A DNA stretch of 64,000 nucleotides from Lentzea tibetensis (lineage in GTDB: Bacteria > Actinomycetota > Actinomycetes > Mycobacteriales > Pseudonocardiaceae). How positions within the stretch are numbered: position 1 is the first letter of the stretch; each line of letters begins with the position of its first letter. The notes under the pieces were generated by a model. That model was not told the DNA's origin. It saw nothing but the letters and a program-made list of their open reading frames with translations, and did no database searches. The DNA lies in the NCBI RefSeq assembly GCF_007845675.1, contig NZ_VOBR01000005.1:1-64000 (forward strand), given 5' to 3'. The position numbers were made by a program, and so were the translations under genes. Positions 18,474-28,269 of the stretch are shown here, piece by piece.

Positions 18474-18654
18474 CCAACACGGACGAACCGCCCCGTCACT
18501 CATCACTCATCTGCGTGTACGACACGTCGACTTGCCGCATCGACACGCAGATCCATCACGGTGTGAGCACCTCCGAAACACGGCCGAGTGATGAGAACGT
18601 GATCTTGCTACGGCCCACTTACGTTGGGACGTGAGTTGATCGTCGGGAGGAACC

Positions 18655-19386
<732 letters not shown>

Positions 19387-19404
19387 TGTGTTCAGGAGGT
19401 TGGC

Positions 19405-19614
19405 ATGGCCAGTATCGATGATCGAAGCCGCACGAACGGGATGGACGACCAGCGCACCCGGTTGGTCCTGTCAGGAGTCTTCGGGCTGCTGAGCATCGCC
19501 AACCTCGGCATGGTGGTCACGGAACCCACTGCGTGGCAAGGAACTTTCGCGGCGGCTCTGCTCATCGTCGCGTTGTGGCTGTGGTTCAACACCCCTGGGA
19601 AGGTGACGCGATGA
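19405..19614 (+). CDS. Small two-helix membrane protein
   Basis: 69 residues. Two hydrophobic segments (about 20-37 and 47-62) are joined by a short loop. A charged N-terminus precedes them and a short basic tail (GKVTR) follows. AGGAGGT lies just upstream of ATG 19405, and it starts 18 bases after the OmpR-type regulator, so the two are probably co-transcribed. I do not recognise a family. A strong terminator-like hairpin follows. Confidence 0.65.
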   Translation: MASIDDRSRTNGMDDQRTRLVLSGVFGLLSIANLGMVVTEPTAWQGTFAAALLIVALWLWFNTPGKVTR

Positions 19615-19653
19615 GCGACCGCGAATGGCTGTGAACTTCCGCCACCACGTTCA

Positions 19654-19690
19654 GTGCCGCCGAACCCCCCGCGCTCGGGTTCGGCGGCAC
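19654..19690. terminator. Strong bidirectional terminator hairpin
   Basis: A perfect 14-base stem (GTGCCGCCGAACCC with its complement) closes a 9-base loop. It sits between the plus-strand small membrane protein (ends 19614) and the minus-strand signal peptidase gene (ends 19693). TTTC follows on the plus strand. The convergent arrangement fits a terminator serving both transcripts. Confidence 0.85.
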
Positions 19691-19692
19691 TT

Positions 19693-20370
19693 TCACTTCG
19701 CGCGCGATCGGTCCTGTGACTTCGGCGTCCGGGCTTCCGGAATCTCCTGAGGGAGCTCGAGGAGTTCGTCGAGGCCGGCCGCGGTTTCGTCGTCCGCCGG
19801 TGGGGCGGCCTGCGCACGCTTCTTCATCCGCCGCCGCACCTGCACGATCGTCACCACTTCCCGGCCGATCATCAGCATCAGCAGACCGATGAGCACGATC
19901 CGGCCCGCGTCGGCGGACAGCAGGTGGGCGATGCGGCCGGCCTGGGGAATCCGTGAGGAACCCTTGCCCTGTATGGCGTCCGGGTGCAGCAGTTGTGCGT
20001 CGGGCTCGGTGTTGGCGTCGCCCTTGGTCCGGTAGTGGAGCCCGCGGCCGAACACCTCGTAGCCGCCGACGATCCGGTGAATGGTCATCTGCGTGTGGTC
20101 GCCCGTGCTGAACACGACGATGTCGCCGATCCGGACGTCGTCGGGCTTCCCCGGCCGGACCAGCACCGCGTCGCCGACCTCGTAGGTGGGACGCATGCTG
20201 CCGCTGGTCACCGCCACCATCCGGTAGCCACGCGCCATCATGACGACACTCGCGATCACGAGGCCCACGACGACCGCGGTGAAGATCCAGCCGATGATCT
20301 CCACGCACACGCCGACGGCTGCCCGGACCGAGGTGGTCCGGACAGCCGTCTGATCAGCGGTCTCCGTCAC
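19693..20370 (-). CDS. SipW-like signal peptidase I (Ser/His, archaeal/ER type)
   Basis: 225 residues. A membrane segment lies at about 22-45. The catalytic Ser is in TSGSMRPTY and the general base is His in TIHRIVGG, in place of the Lys of ordinary bacterial signal peptidase I. This is the SipW/ER dyad. The conserved GDIVVF and TKGDAN motifs are present, and a second membrane segment (about 157-178) precedes a charged tail. SipW of Bacillus processes TasA-type matrix proteins; here a TasA-like gene lies 7 bases upstream. The GTG start follows AAGGA. Confidence 0.92.
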   Translation of the reverse strand: MTETADQTAVRTTSVRAAVGVCVEIIGWIFTAVVVGLVIASVVMMARGYRMVAVTSGSMRPTYEVGDAVLVRPGKPDDVRIGDIVVFSTGDHTQMTIHRIVGGYEVFGRGLHYRTKGDANTEPDAQLLHPDAIQGKGSSRIPQAGRIAHLLSADAGRIVLIGLLMLMIGREVVTIVQVRRRMKKRAQAAPPADDETAAGLDELLELPQEIPEARTPKSQDRSRAK

Positions 20371-20377
20371 GACGTCC

Positions 20378-21049
20378 TTACGGGTTGTTCGCCGTCTGCT
20401 CGGAGACGAACGCGAACGTCACGGTCGTGCTGAGACCCGCGTTCGTGTCACCACCTGGCAGGCCGACCGTGAAGCACAGGTGCTCGTTGGTGCCGTTCGC
20501 CAGCACGCGGTCAGCGCCCGGCAGCGCCGCGGCGTTGGGGTCCTGCTGGCCCGCTGTGATGTCACCGACGAGCTGCCGTGCGGTGGTGATGTCACTCGTC
20601 GGGCCGGGACCGTACTCCACAGTGGCGCCCGTGTAGTTGCCCGACTCGCAGTTGGCCTCCGTGAGACCCGACCTGATCGTGAGCTGCAACGCGGCCGCCA
20701 GCGTGTTGACCGCAGGGGTGTCCGCGACGCCACCGTTGCTCGACGCCGTCGTCAGGCCGGTGATCGCGTACCGCAGCGGCATGGTGCCGTCGTTGAGCAC
20801 CTGCATGTCCTGGTTGACCGTGTCACCGGGGTTCAACGTGGAGTTGAACATGGCGGTCGCGGGGTTCAACGTCAGGTGGATGGTGCCCGTCGAGAAGACG
20901 TTGCCGGTGTTCGTCGCCGTGTAGGTGTAGAGCGCTGATACGAGCGCCACGCCAACCGACACGAGTGAGATGCTGAGGATGAGCACCGACCGGCGGATTC
21001 GTAGCCGGTCGAAGCGCGTTTCCTTGTCGACTGATGAAGAACTGGTCAC
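20378..21049 (-). CDS. TasA/camelysin-like exported protein
   Basis: 223 residues. The basic N-terminus (FDRLRIRRSVLIL) leads into a hydrophobic segment ending near SALYTYTATNTGNVFSTGT, a SipW-type signal region. The mature part resembles TasA/camelysin, with IHLTLNP, LNPGDTVNQ and LNDGTMPLRYAI motifs in a jelly-roll-like arrangement. In Bacillus such proteins form extracellular biofilm fibres. It is followed after 7 bases by its probable processing peptidase. GTG 21049 is preceded by GGAG. Fibre formation in this organism is inference. Confidence 0.82.
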   Translation of the reverse strand: MTSSSSVDKETRFDRLRIRRSVLILSISLVSVGVALVSALYTYTATNTGNVFSTGTIHLTLNPATAMFNSTLNPGDTVNQDMQVLNDGTMPLRYAITGLTTASSNGGVADTPAVNTLAAALQLTIRSGLTEANCESGNYTGATVEYGPGPTSDITTARQLVGDITAGQQDPNAAALPGADRVLANGTNEHLCFTVGLPGGDTNAGLSTTVTFAFVSEQTANNP

Positions 21050-21170
21050 AGCGGGCTCCGATCACCCTGATTGGACATGGAGAAACCTGTGCCGTACACC
21101 AGTTGGACCCGTGTTTCCCGCAGTTGTTACGCGCGGCCGAAGTTCTTTCACCACAACGTGTGGACCTTGT

Positions 21171-24100
21171 TCAGGCACGGTCCGCGGTGCCGACGGACGC
21201 CGTCGGTTCGGGGTTGATCAGCTTGCGCGCCGTGACGTCGTCGAGCCACAGGTTCTGCCCACCTGGCACGGCGGACGTGCGGAAGCCGACGGTTCCCGTC
21301 GTCAGTTCCGATCCGGTGTTCGACCACCCGACGGCCAGGGACACCCCGGTGTTGCGGCAGTTGACCCTCACCTGCGTACCGACGACCATCACGCTCACCT
21401 TCGCCCACTGGCCGGAACCTGGACAGGCGTTGCTGCTCGCCGTGTCGAACGTGCTGTACGTGCCGTTGATGTCCTTACCGGTTCTCAGATAGCCGGTCGA
21501 GGAGATCGAGCCGAGATAGCCGTTCGACGGCGCCGACGTGCCCGCGCGCACGCTCTGCGCCACGTCGAAGGAGCTGGTCGACGACATCCGCCACCACGCG
21601 TCGAACTGCACGTCGGCCTGCGTGACGTTCTTGGCTGTCAACAGGTTTCCCGCGACCCCGGTGGGCAGCACCTTCAGCGCGTTGCCGCCGCCGTGGACCT
21701 GGTCGCTCGCGACGGTGTAGACGCTGCCCGCCCCGCTCGTCTGCTCGGAGGCGAACGTGAGGAAGCTGCCGGGGTTGCTCTGGTTGTTGTACTCGGTCAG
21801 GAACCACCCGGTCGAACGCGCCGTCGTGGCGACGCGCGCCTCGTCGAGCTTTCCGTCCAGGTAGCGGTTGGTCGTGCCGTCGTAGTTGGCCAGCGTGACT
21901 TTCGGCGTGATGTCGGTGATCGTGCCGGTCTGCGCGAGGGTGCCGAGCAGGACACCGTTCTTGTAGGCCCGGATGTTGCTGCCGTCGTAGCTCATGGTCA
22001 TGTACATCCACGTCGCCGTCGGCAGGGTTGTCGCCGCCGCGAGCTCACGGGGCACGCCGCCGTCGCTGGTGGGCGTGCCGATCGAGGCCTTGAGGACTCC
22101 GGTGTCCATCCCCAGCGCCCAGCTCCAGTCGTTGGCCCCGGTGTTCGACGCCGTCGTGGACTTGGCGATCAGCCGTAGGTTCTTCACGGTGTCCAAGTTG
22201 ACCCACGCCGACAAGCTGATCTGACCGACACTCGCGCCGTCGGCGTAGTCGGCGGTGGGGATCTTGTCGTCGGTGCCGTCGAAGTCGACCGAGCCGTCGA
22301 TGTTGCCCGCCACCTGGTTGGACGAGCTCATGGTGCCGCTGGAGCTGCCGTGGTGTACGCCGCTCGTGCTGTCCTTGATCTCGTTGCTGCCGGGGTTCGT
22401 CGGGTTTTCCTTGAGGTGGTAGACACCGGCGAAGCCGCTCGTCCACACGTTGGCCGCATCGGACTGCGCGGAGGCCGAAGCGTTGCCGTAGTACATGTAC
22501 AGCACGTTCGAGGAGCTCGACAGCGTCGGCATCTTCACCCAGGCGATGATCTGCCCGCTGCCGCTGGTGTACTTCTCCACCTCGTGCTTGAGCTTCGTCA
22601 CGCCGTCGCTCGAGGTGAACAGGATGTCGTCGGCGTCGGCCTGGGCCTTGGTGATCAGCGCCGAGTCCGTTGTGCTGATCAGCACCGGGAAGTCCGTGTT
22701 CGTTCCGGAGATCTGGCCCGACGTCAGCGTGATCTGCTTGCGGTACAGCCAGTTGCTGTCGTACCACGAGTTCCAGCTGTCCAGCCCGCTCTCGAAGCCG
22801 TCCATGAAGACGTACAAGTTGGACTTGTTCGCCGGTGGGCTCGCCGCTGCCGGGTTGGCGTAGTAGAGGAAGAAATTGGCGTCGCTGCTGCTCGTCCCGA
22901 TCGCCGATGGCATCTTGAACCACAGCTGCGTCGTCGCACTGTTCCACGACGAGAAGTCGTCGAGGACGCGGTCCAGCTCCGTCCAGGCCGAACCGTTCCA
23001 GTAAACGACGCGCACGTCGTCGCCGTCCGCCTGCGAGACGCCTGTCGACACCAGCGCCGCGTGGTCGAACGTGACGGACTGCGTGTAGTCGGCGGGCGAC
23101 GCCGCGGTCGTGGTGGTGACGGAGATCGGACTGCGCAGTGCGTAGTTCGCGTTCCACCAGCCGGGGCCGCCCCACTCGACGACGAACCACGCGATGTCGG
23201 TCGCACCCGAGGTGTTCGCCCGCGTGAGCGTCAGCTGCGTCGCCGACGTCACCGTGACGGTCGCGGAGGCGACGCCGAGCACGTCGTCGGTGACGTAGTC
23301 CGAGCGGCCGGAGGACGCACCGGAGGACACCCGGACGGACGCGAACGCGGTCGCTCTGGACGTGTCCACCGGTGTCAGTGCCGGTGTGACCGTGGCCGTA
23401 CCGCCCGCGAACGCGGCGGAGCCGGACTGCACGCGCGAGCCGTCTTTCAGCTCCACGACCTGCCAGCTGATCAGCTCGAGCGCGTCCGGCGTGCCGGACA
23501 CGGATCTGTCGATCGTCAGCGTCGTGCTGTTGGTGAGCCGCGCCCGGATCATGCGGGCGCCGATGTCCGCGCCGCTGCCGCTGCTGGTGAACTCCGCGAT
23601 GACGAATGCCCTGCTCAAGTCCACAGCGGACAGAGACGCGGTGGTGGACAGCGACGCGCCGGACAGCGACGTGGTGCCGCGCTGGACCGAGATGTCCGCG
23701 GCGTTGGTGAACTCCACCACCTGCCACCAGACCGTGTGCGGCGTGACGATCTTCGTCTGCTCCGCGCCGAGCATGGTGAACGTCCCAGGACTGTTCTGCG
23801 CGTTCTTGTTGGTCAGGTTCCAGCCTGCCGACCGCACCACCGAGGAGACCCGGACCTCGTCGACGAGGCCGTCGAAGTAGCCGTTGGCGCCCGCGGCGCC
23901 GGTCGACTCGTGGTAGGAGCCGATGCGCCACCAGCCGGGGTCGGACTCGGCCGTGGTGGCGGTGTCCTGCGTGGTTTGCAGTACACCGTCGACGTACAAC
24001 AGCACCTGCTGCGTGGAGCTGCTGTAGGTGCCGACGTAGTGGTGCCAGTTGGCATCGTTCGTCGCCGCGTTGCCGACCGCGACCTGCACCGCCCCGTCGT

Positions 24101-26492
24101 AGATCATGAAGCGGGCCTTGCCGTCCGTGCCCATGTACAGGCTGCGGTCCCACAGGGTGGCGGCCGTGCCCGTCTGAGCGCCGTCCAGTCCGACGATCGA
24201 CTTACCGGACGCGACCGTGGTCTGGGCCCACGCCTCAACGGTGAGCACCTGAGGTCCGCTGCCCGTCTGCTGGACGGCGGTGGAGAGGTAGTCGTTCGAG
24301 CCGTCGAGGTCGACGCCGAAGTCAGCCGTGTTGGTCATGCCAGGAGAGCCCTGGTACGTGGCGTGGTTGACCGCGGACGACGAGTCCTTGAAGCCGCCCG
24401 CGTTCGTGTTGACGGTCTCGTTCAGGTGCCAGACGCCGTAGTGGTTCGACGCCCACACCCCGGTCGCGTTCTGCTGGCTGCTCGCGCCCGCGTTGCCGTA
24501 GTACATGTACAGCGTCGTGTTGGACGCGTTGGTCAGGCTGGACACCCGGACCCAGATGTACATCTGACCGGTCGACGAGTTGAAGTACTCGACCTGGTGG
24601 TCCAGCTTGGTGACCCCGTCCGCCGCGGTGAACAGGATGTCGTCGGCGTCCGACTGCACCTTGCCGATCAGCCCGGCGTCGGTCCTCGCCACCAGCACGG
24701 GAAAGTCGGTGTGCGTGCCGGTGCCGACCTTCGTCGCGTCGACCGTGACCGCCTTGCGGTACTGCCAGCTCGTGCTGTACCAGCCGCTCTGCGTCTGCGC
24801 GCCGCCCAGCGTCATGAACGTCGCCGGCGAGTTCTGGTTGTTGTACTGGGTCGTGATCCACGACGAGCTGGGCACGGTGTCGGTGTACCGGACCTCGTCG
24901 ACGCTGCCGGGGAAGTAGCCGTGGCCGCCCGCCGAAGGCCAGTTCGGCCCGAGCGAACGATAGGCGCCGACGCGCACGTAACCGTTGTAGGGCTGCGCCT
25001 GCGTGCTGGCCGTGGAGGTCTGGAAAGTCCCGTCCAGGTACAGGCCGATCGTGTCGGTGGCGTCGTCGCGATATCCCACCACGTGGTGCCACGCCCCGTC
25101 GGTGACCGTGCCCGTGGAGGCCACGGTGATGTTGTTGCCGGCGCCGTCGTTCACGCCGAAGTAGACCTTGCCGTCGGTGCCGACGTAGATGTGCCGGTCG
25201 TAGCTGCCGATGCCGGTGCCGACCTGCACCTGCTCGACGCCGACCACCTTCCTGCCGGATGCCGTCGATGTCTTGAACCACACCTCCTCCGCGAAGTTCT
25301 GCGGGTTCGTCAGCAGGTTCGTCGTGGACATGTAGTCGTCGGTGCCGTCGAGCGTCAGCGAGCCATTGATCTTGCCGGCCACCTGGGCGCCCGCCGCCAT
25401 GCCCTGCGCGGTCCCGTTGTTGGCGAGCGACGACGAGTCCTCGAACTGCGGGGCGGTGGCTGCGGGGTTCTCCGAGAGGTGCCACACGGACTTGTACTGG
25501 CTCGGCCACGCCGCGGTGCCGCCCTGCTGGCTGGACGCGGAAGCGTTGCCGTAGTACAGGTACAGCATCGTGTCGGTCGTGCTCGACAGCGCGGGCACGT
25601 TGATCCACGCGACCAGCACGCCGGTGCTCGACGTCCACGACTCGATCTCGTGACTGAGCTTCGTCGTGCCGTTCGAACTGGTGAACAGCATGTCGTCGCC
25701 GTCGGACTGGCTGAACACCCGCAGGTCGGCGTCGGTGATGTTCACCAGCACCGGGAAGTTCGTCTGGTTCGCGCTGACCTTGGTGTGGTCGATGGTGATC
25801 GTCTTGCGGTACTGCCAGGACGCGTTGTACCAGGCGGCGGCCCCAGCGCCCGCCGGCGCGGACTGCGAGTCGAACCGGATGTTGTCGGTCGCGGTGAGCC
25901 TGCCCGCTGTCTGGTCGGTCGGCCCCCAGTCCGTTTCGGACGGTTCCACGGTCTTGGACCAGGTGAGGAACGACCGGTCGGTCGAAGCCACGGGGGTGAT
26001 GGGCACGTTCGTCGTCGCGGCGGTCTGCGCCACCGCCCCGCGCTGGACCGACACGCCGCAGGAGTACTGCACCACCGACCACCGCACGGTGATCGTCGGC
26101 GGCGAGCCCTCGTCGGTCGCGCGGACGAACTCGAGCGTGGTGTTGCTCGCGATCCGCCCTCGGATGGTGGAGCCGACCGGCCTGGCACTGTTCGACGACG
26201 TGCTGAAGGTCAGGAACGACTTGGCCGGGTCGACGCTGGTGATGTTGACCGTCACCGTGCTCGCCGACGTGGTGACCTCCGTGCCCGACTGGGTCGACGC
26301 CACCTTGGCCTGGGGGCACGCGGCCGAACTGAACACGTTGCCCGCACTCGTCCCCAGGTACGTGTAGAAGGCCGCGACACCCAGTGGAGACCAAGCGAGG
26401 AGGAGTGAGGACAGAATGACCACGTTGAGCCGCGCAAACGAACCGAACGTGCGCGACCGACGGCGCCGCTGATTGTGGCCCCCATTGCCCAT
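21171..26492 (-). CDS. Giant secreted DUF2341/LamG repeat protein with SipW-type signal
   Basis: 1773 residues. A strongly basic N-terminus (QRRRRSR) precedes a hydrophobic segment ending in GVAAFYTYLGTSAGNVFSSA, closely matching the signal region of the TasA-like neighbour. Three DUF2341-type modules begin near residues 221, 571 and 1243 with a W-Y-x-x-S/N-W-x-Y-R-K motif, each followed by a LamG/concanavalin-like segment. Between the second and third lie repeated segments with WQVVE and SVQRG-type motifs. The C-terminal part is another lectin-like region. There is no sorting signal. A carbohydrate-binding matrix or adhesin role is inference from these domains. Confidence 0.88.
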   Translation of the reverse strand: MGNGGHNQRRRRSRTFGSFARLNVVILSSLLLAWSPLGVAAFYTYLGTSAGNVFSSAACPQAKVASTQSGTEVTTSASTVTVNITSVDPAKSFLTFSTSSNSARPVGSTIRGRIASNTTLEFVRATDEGSPPTITVRWSVVQYSCGVSVQRGAVAQTAATTNVPITPVASTDRSFLTWSKTVEPSETDWGPTDQTAGRLTATDNIRFDSQSAPAGAGAAAWYNASWQYRKTITIDHTKVSANQTNFPVLVNITDADLRVFSQSDGDDMLFTSSNGTTKLSHEIESWTSSTGVLVAWINVPALSSTTDTMLYLYYGNASASSQQGGTAAWPSQYKSVWHLSENPAATAPQFEDSSSLANNGTAQGMAAGAQVAGKINGSLTLDGTDDYMSTTNLLTNPQNFAEEVWFKTSTASGRKVVGVEQVQVGTGIGSYDRHIYVGTDGKVYFGVNDGAGNNITVASTGTVTDGAWHHVVGYRDDATDTIGLYLDGTFQTSTASTQAQPYNGYVRVGAYRSLGPNWPSAGGHGYFPGSVDEVRYTDTVPSSSWITTQYNNQNSPATFMTLGGAQTQSGWYSTSWQYRKAVTVDATKVGTGTHTDFPVLVARTDAGLIGKVQSDADDILFTAADGVTKLDHQVEYFNSSTGQMYIWVRVSSLTNASNTTLYMYYGNAGASSQQNATGVWASNHYGVWHLNETVNTNAGGFKDSSSAVNHATYQGSPGMTNTADFGVDLDGSNDYLSTAVQQTGSGPQVLTVEAWAQTTVASGKSIVGLDGAQTGTAATLWDRSLYMGTDGKARFMIYDGAVQVAVGNAATNDANWHHYVGTYSSSTQQVLLYVDGVLQTTQDTATTAESDPGWWRIGSYHESTGAAGANGYFDGLVDEVRVSSVVRSAGWNLTNKNAQNSPGTFTMLGAEQTKIVTPHTVWWQVVEFTNAADISVQRGTTSLSGASLSTTASLSAVDLSRAFVIAEFTSSGSGADIGARMIRARLTNSTTLTIDRSVSGTPDALELISWQVVELKDGSRVQSGSAAFAGGTATVTPALTPVDTSRATAFASVRVSSGASSGRSDYVTDDVLGVASATVTVTSATQLTLTRANTSGATDIAWFVVEWGGPGWWNANYALRSPISVTTTTAASPADYTQSVTFDHAALVSTGVSQADGDDVRVVYWNGSAWTELDRVLDDFSSWNSATTQLWFKMPSAIGTSSSDANFFLYYANPAAASPPANKSNLYVFMDGFESGLDSWNSWYDSNWLYRKQITLTSGQISGTNTDFPVLISTTDSALITKAQADADDILFTSSDGVTKLKHEVEKYTSGSGQIIAWVKMPTLSSSSNVLYMYYGNASASAQSDAANVWTSGFAGVYHLKENPTNPGSNEIKDSTSGVHHGSSSGTMSSSNQVAGNIDGSVDFDGTDDKIPTADYADGASVGQISLSAWVNLDTVKNLRLIAKSTTASNTGANDWSWALGMDTGVLKASIGTPTSDGGVPRELAAATTLPTATWMYMTMSYDGSNIRAYKNGVLLGTLAQTGTITDITPKVTLANYDGTTNRYLDGKLDEARVATTARSTGWFLTEYNNQSNPGSFLTFASEQTSGAGSVYTVASDQVHGGGNALKVLPTGVAGNLLTAKNVTQADVQFDAWWRMSSTSSFDVAQSVRAGTSAPSNGYLGSISSTGYLRTGKDINGTYSTFDTASSNACPGSGQWAKVSVMVVGTQVRVNCRNTGVSLAVGWSNTGSELTTGTVGFRTSAVPGGQNLWLDDVTARKLINPEPTASVGTADRA

Positions 26493-26705
26493 GTCGAACT
26501 CTCTCAAGTCATCCGGCGACTTGCCTTACGCGCAATGCTAGCGAGCAACGCCACCACACCAACTCAATGTCACACGATTTGAGGAAATGGATCTACCGTG
26601 CGTAATAGCAGGTAGAAAACTTGGCATTAGCGTTCCCCAGTTGTCGCATCCCCAATTTTGACTACTTCTACCGCGCCATCGCACAGGGCCGCGAACACTG
26701 CCATC

Positions 26706-27563
26706 GTGGCCGAAATCAAAACGAGTCAACCCGCAGCCGCACCACCGATCTGGGCGCCCGGCGACAACGGCCAGGAAATGCCCAACACCGCGAGGGTCCG
26801 CGACTACTGGCTGGGCGGCTCGCACCACACACATGTGGACCGGCGAATGGCCGAGCAGTTCACGTTGTGCGCGCCACACCTGCCGTACCTGGTGCGCACG
26901 CACCGGACGTTCCTGCGGAGGGTGGTCACGCATCTCGTCCACAACGGCGTGCGCCAGTTCCTCGACCTCGGCTCGGGCGTGCCCACCGTCGGCCAGGTGC
27001 ACGAGGTCGCCCAGCGGGCGGACCCCGAGTCCCGCGTGGTCTACGTCGACCTCGATCCCGTGGTCGTGTCCGAGTCCCGCGAACTGCTGGCGGGCCGTGC
27101 GGGCACGGCCTACGTGCAGGCCGACCTGTGCCGTCCGGAGGAGGTGCTGAAGGCGCCGGAACTGCGCGCCGTGCTGGACCTCTCCCAGCCGGTCGCCGTG
27201 CTGGTGATCGACGTGCTGCACTTCGTGCCCGACTCCGCCGATCCGGCCGGCCTGCTCACCGCCTACGCGAACGCGTTCGGGCCGGGGACGCACGTCGCCG
27301 TGTCGCACACCTGCCAGGACGATCGGATGGTCGACGCCGTCCGGTTGTTCAGCGACATCTACGGGTTCCCCACACCCTCGTTCGCCTTTCGCCACCCGGC
27401 TGAGGTCGTCGACCTGCTGGCCGGCTTCGAGATCGGAGAACCCGGCATCGTTCCGCTGCCCCTGTGGCGCCCGGATCAGCAGCAGCACGAGCCTGACCGG
27501 AATCCAGAGCAGTTCCACGCCTGCGCCGCCCTCGCTCGCTCCCGGCCCGCGGAGTGCCGGTGA
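26706..27563 (+). CDS. DUF574-family SAM-dependent methyltransferase
   Basis: About 285 residues from GTG 26706; an upstream in-frame TTG at 26658 would add 16. The N-terminal signature NTARVRDYWLGGSHH is that of actinobacterial DUF574 (Methyltransf_19) proteins. The SAM site is QFLDLGSGVPTVGQVHEVA, followed by VVYVDLDPVVV. The substrate of this abundant actinomycete family is not known. It is divergent from the giant DUF2341 gene across about 210 bases, and no biosynthetic partner is adjacent. Confidence 0.88.
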   Translation: MAEIKTSQPAAAPPIWAPGDNGQEMPNTARVRDYWLGGSHHTHVDRRMAEQFTLCAPHLPYLVRTHRTFLRRVVTHLVHNGVRQFLDLGSGVPTVGQVHEVAQRADPESRVVYVDLDPVVVSESRELLAGRAGTAYVQADLCRPEEVLKAPELRAVLDLSQPVAVLVIDVLHFVPDSADPAGLLTAYANAFGPGTHVAVSHTCQDDRMVDAVRLFSDIYGFPTPSFAFRHPAEVVDLLAGFEIGEPGIVPLPLWRPDQQQHEPDRNPEQFHACAALARSRPAECR

Positions 27564-27790
27564 CGAGCGCGCTGGAAGTGCTGTCCCCGATCAGCACGCC
27601 GTTGGACCACCTCGCGGTCACCGGTGTGCTGCTGGTCGTCTGCGGCGTGGCGCTGAAGGTCGCGGCACGCCGCCCATCGCGATCGCGGCGTGCCGCCCGA
27701 AAGCGCAGTCAGGCAACGATTCCCGGACAGCGGCGGCGGCGAGTCGTCACGGGCCGTGCACGTCGAGAAGATCGTCGCACATCCGCGTGA
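27560..27790 (+). CDS. Possible small membrane protein
   Basis: About 76 residues. A hydrophobic stretch (LAVTGVLLVVCGVALKV) is followed by an Arg-rich tail. The GTG at 27560 overlaps the methyltransferase stop (GTGA), the coupling pattern common in this genome. However, its last 44 bases run into the 3' end of the opposite lsr2-like gene and the tail is low complexity. It is a plausible but unproven gene. Confidence 0.35.
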   Translation: MTSALEVLSPISTPLDHLAVTGVLLVVCGVALKVAARRPSRSRRAARKRSQATIPGQRRRRVVTGRARREDRRTSA

Positions 27791-28130
27791 TGCCCTCGTG
27801 CGCGTCCTCGTGCGCGAACTTGAACGCCACGATCGCGGCGTCCGGGATGCGCCCCCGCCCGCACAGGCTGAACCCGTTCTCCAGCGCCCACGTCCTGATC
27901 AGGGCAGGAAGGTCCCTGCGGTCGACGAACGCCAGACCGCCCGCGGCGTCTCCCGCACGCCGGGCGGCCTGGATGAACTCAGCCAAGACGTCGCGCAGTG
28001 CGGCGGCGTTGGCCGGCGTCAGATCGATCTCGTAGCGGAGCCCGTCCAGTCCGAAGTGGACCGTCGATACGTCCTCGCCGCAGGTCCCATCGAGATCGTC
28101 GATCTTCCGGACGACGATTTGCACGGCCAT
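27747..28130 (-). CDS. lsr2: Lsr2-family nucleoid-associated protein
   Basis: 127 residues. The N-terminal dimerisation domain shows VRKIDDLDGT, VHFGLDGLRYEIDLTPANAA and LRDVLAEFI, as in Lsr2. The C-terminal DNA-binding domain has IRTWALENGF and the AT-hook-like RGRIP. Lsr2 is the xenogeneic silencer of actinobacteria, binding AT-rich DNA. Actinomycetes often carry several copies, and this one deviates from the canonical N-terminus (MAVQIVVR rather than MARKV) and has extra Cys residues, so it may be an accessory paralogue. Confidence 0.9.
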   Translation of the reverse strand: MAVQIVVRKIDDLDGTCGEDVSTVHFGLDGLRYEIDLTPANAAALRDVLAEFIQAARRAGDAAGGLAFVDRRDLPALIRTWALENGFSLCGRGRIPDAAIVAFKFAHEDAHEGITRMCDDLLDVHGP

Positions 28131-28269
28131 TCTGTTCACCTCAAGCGCGACGGATGAGCGGATCTGAGACGGGTGCGGCGAGAACCGAGCTCGCCGCACC
28201 CGCTCCACCGGCGCGATGACCGGTCCGGAGCCTGCCAGTGCGACCCGGAGGCTGGTCAGGCTCCGTTGC

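Noticed and set aside
22350-26408. A 1352-residue plus-strand frame opposite the DUF2341 gene
   Set aside because: Antisense of a clearly real modular protein; composition is Arg/Val/His-rich with no signal or domains.
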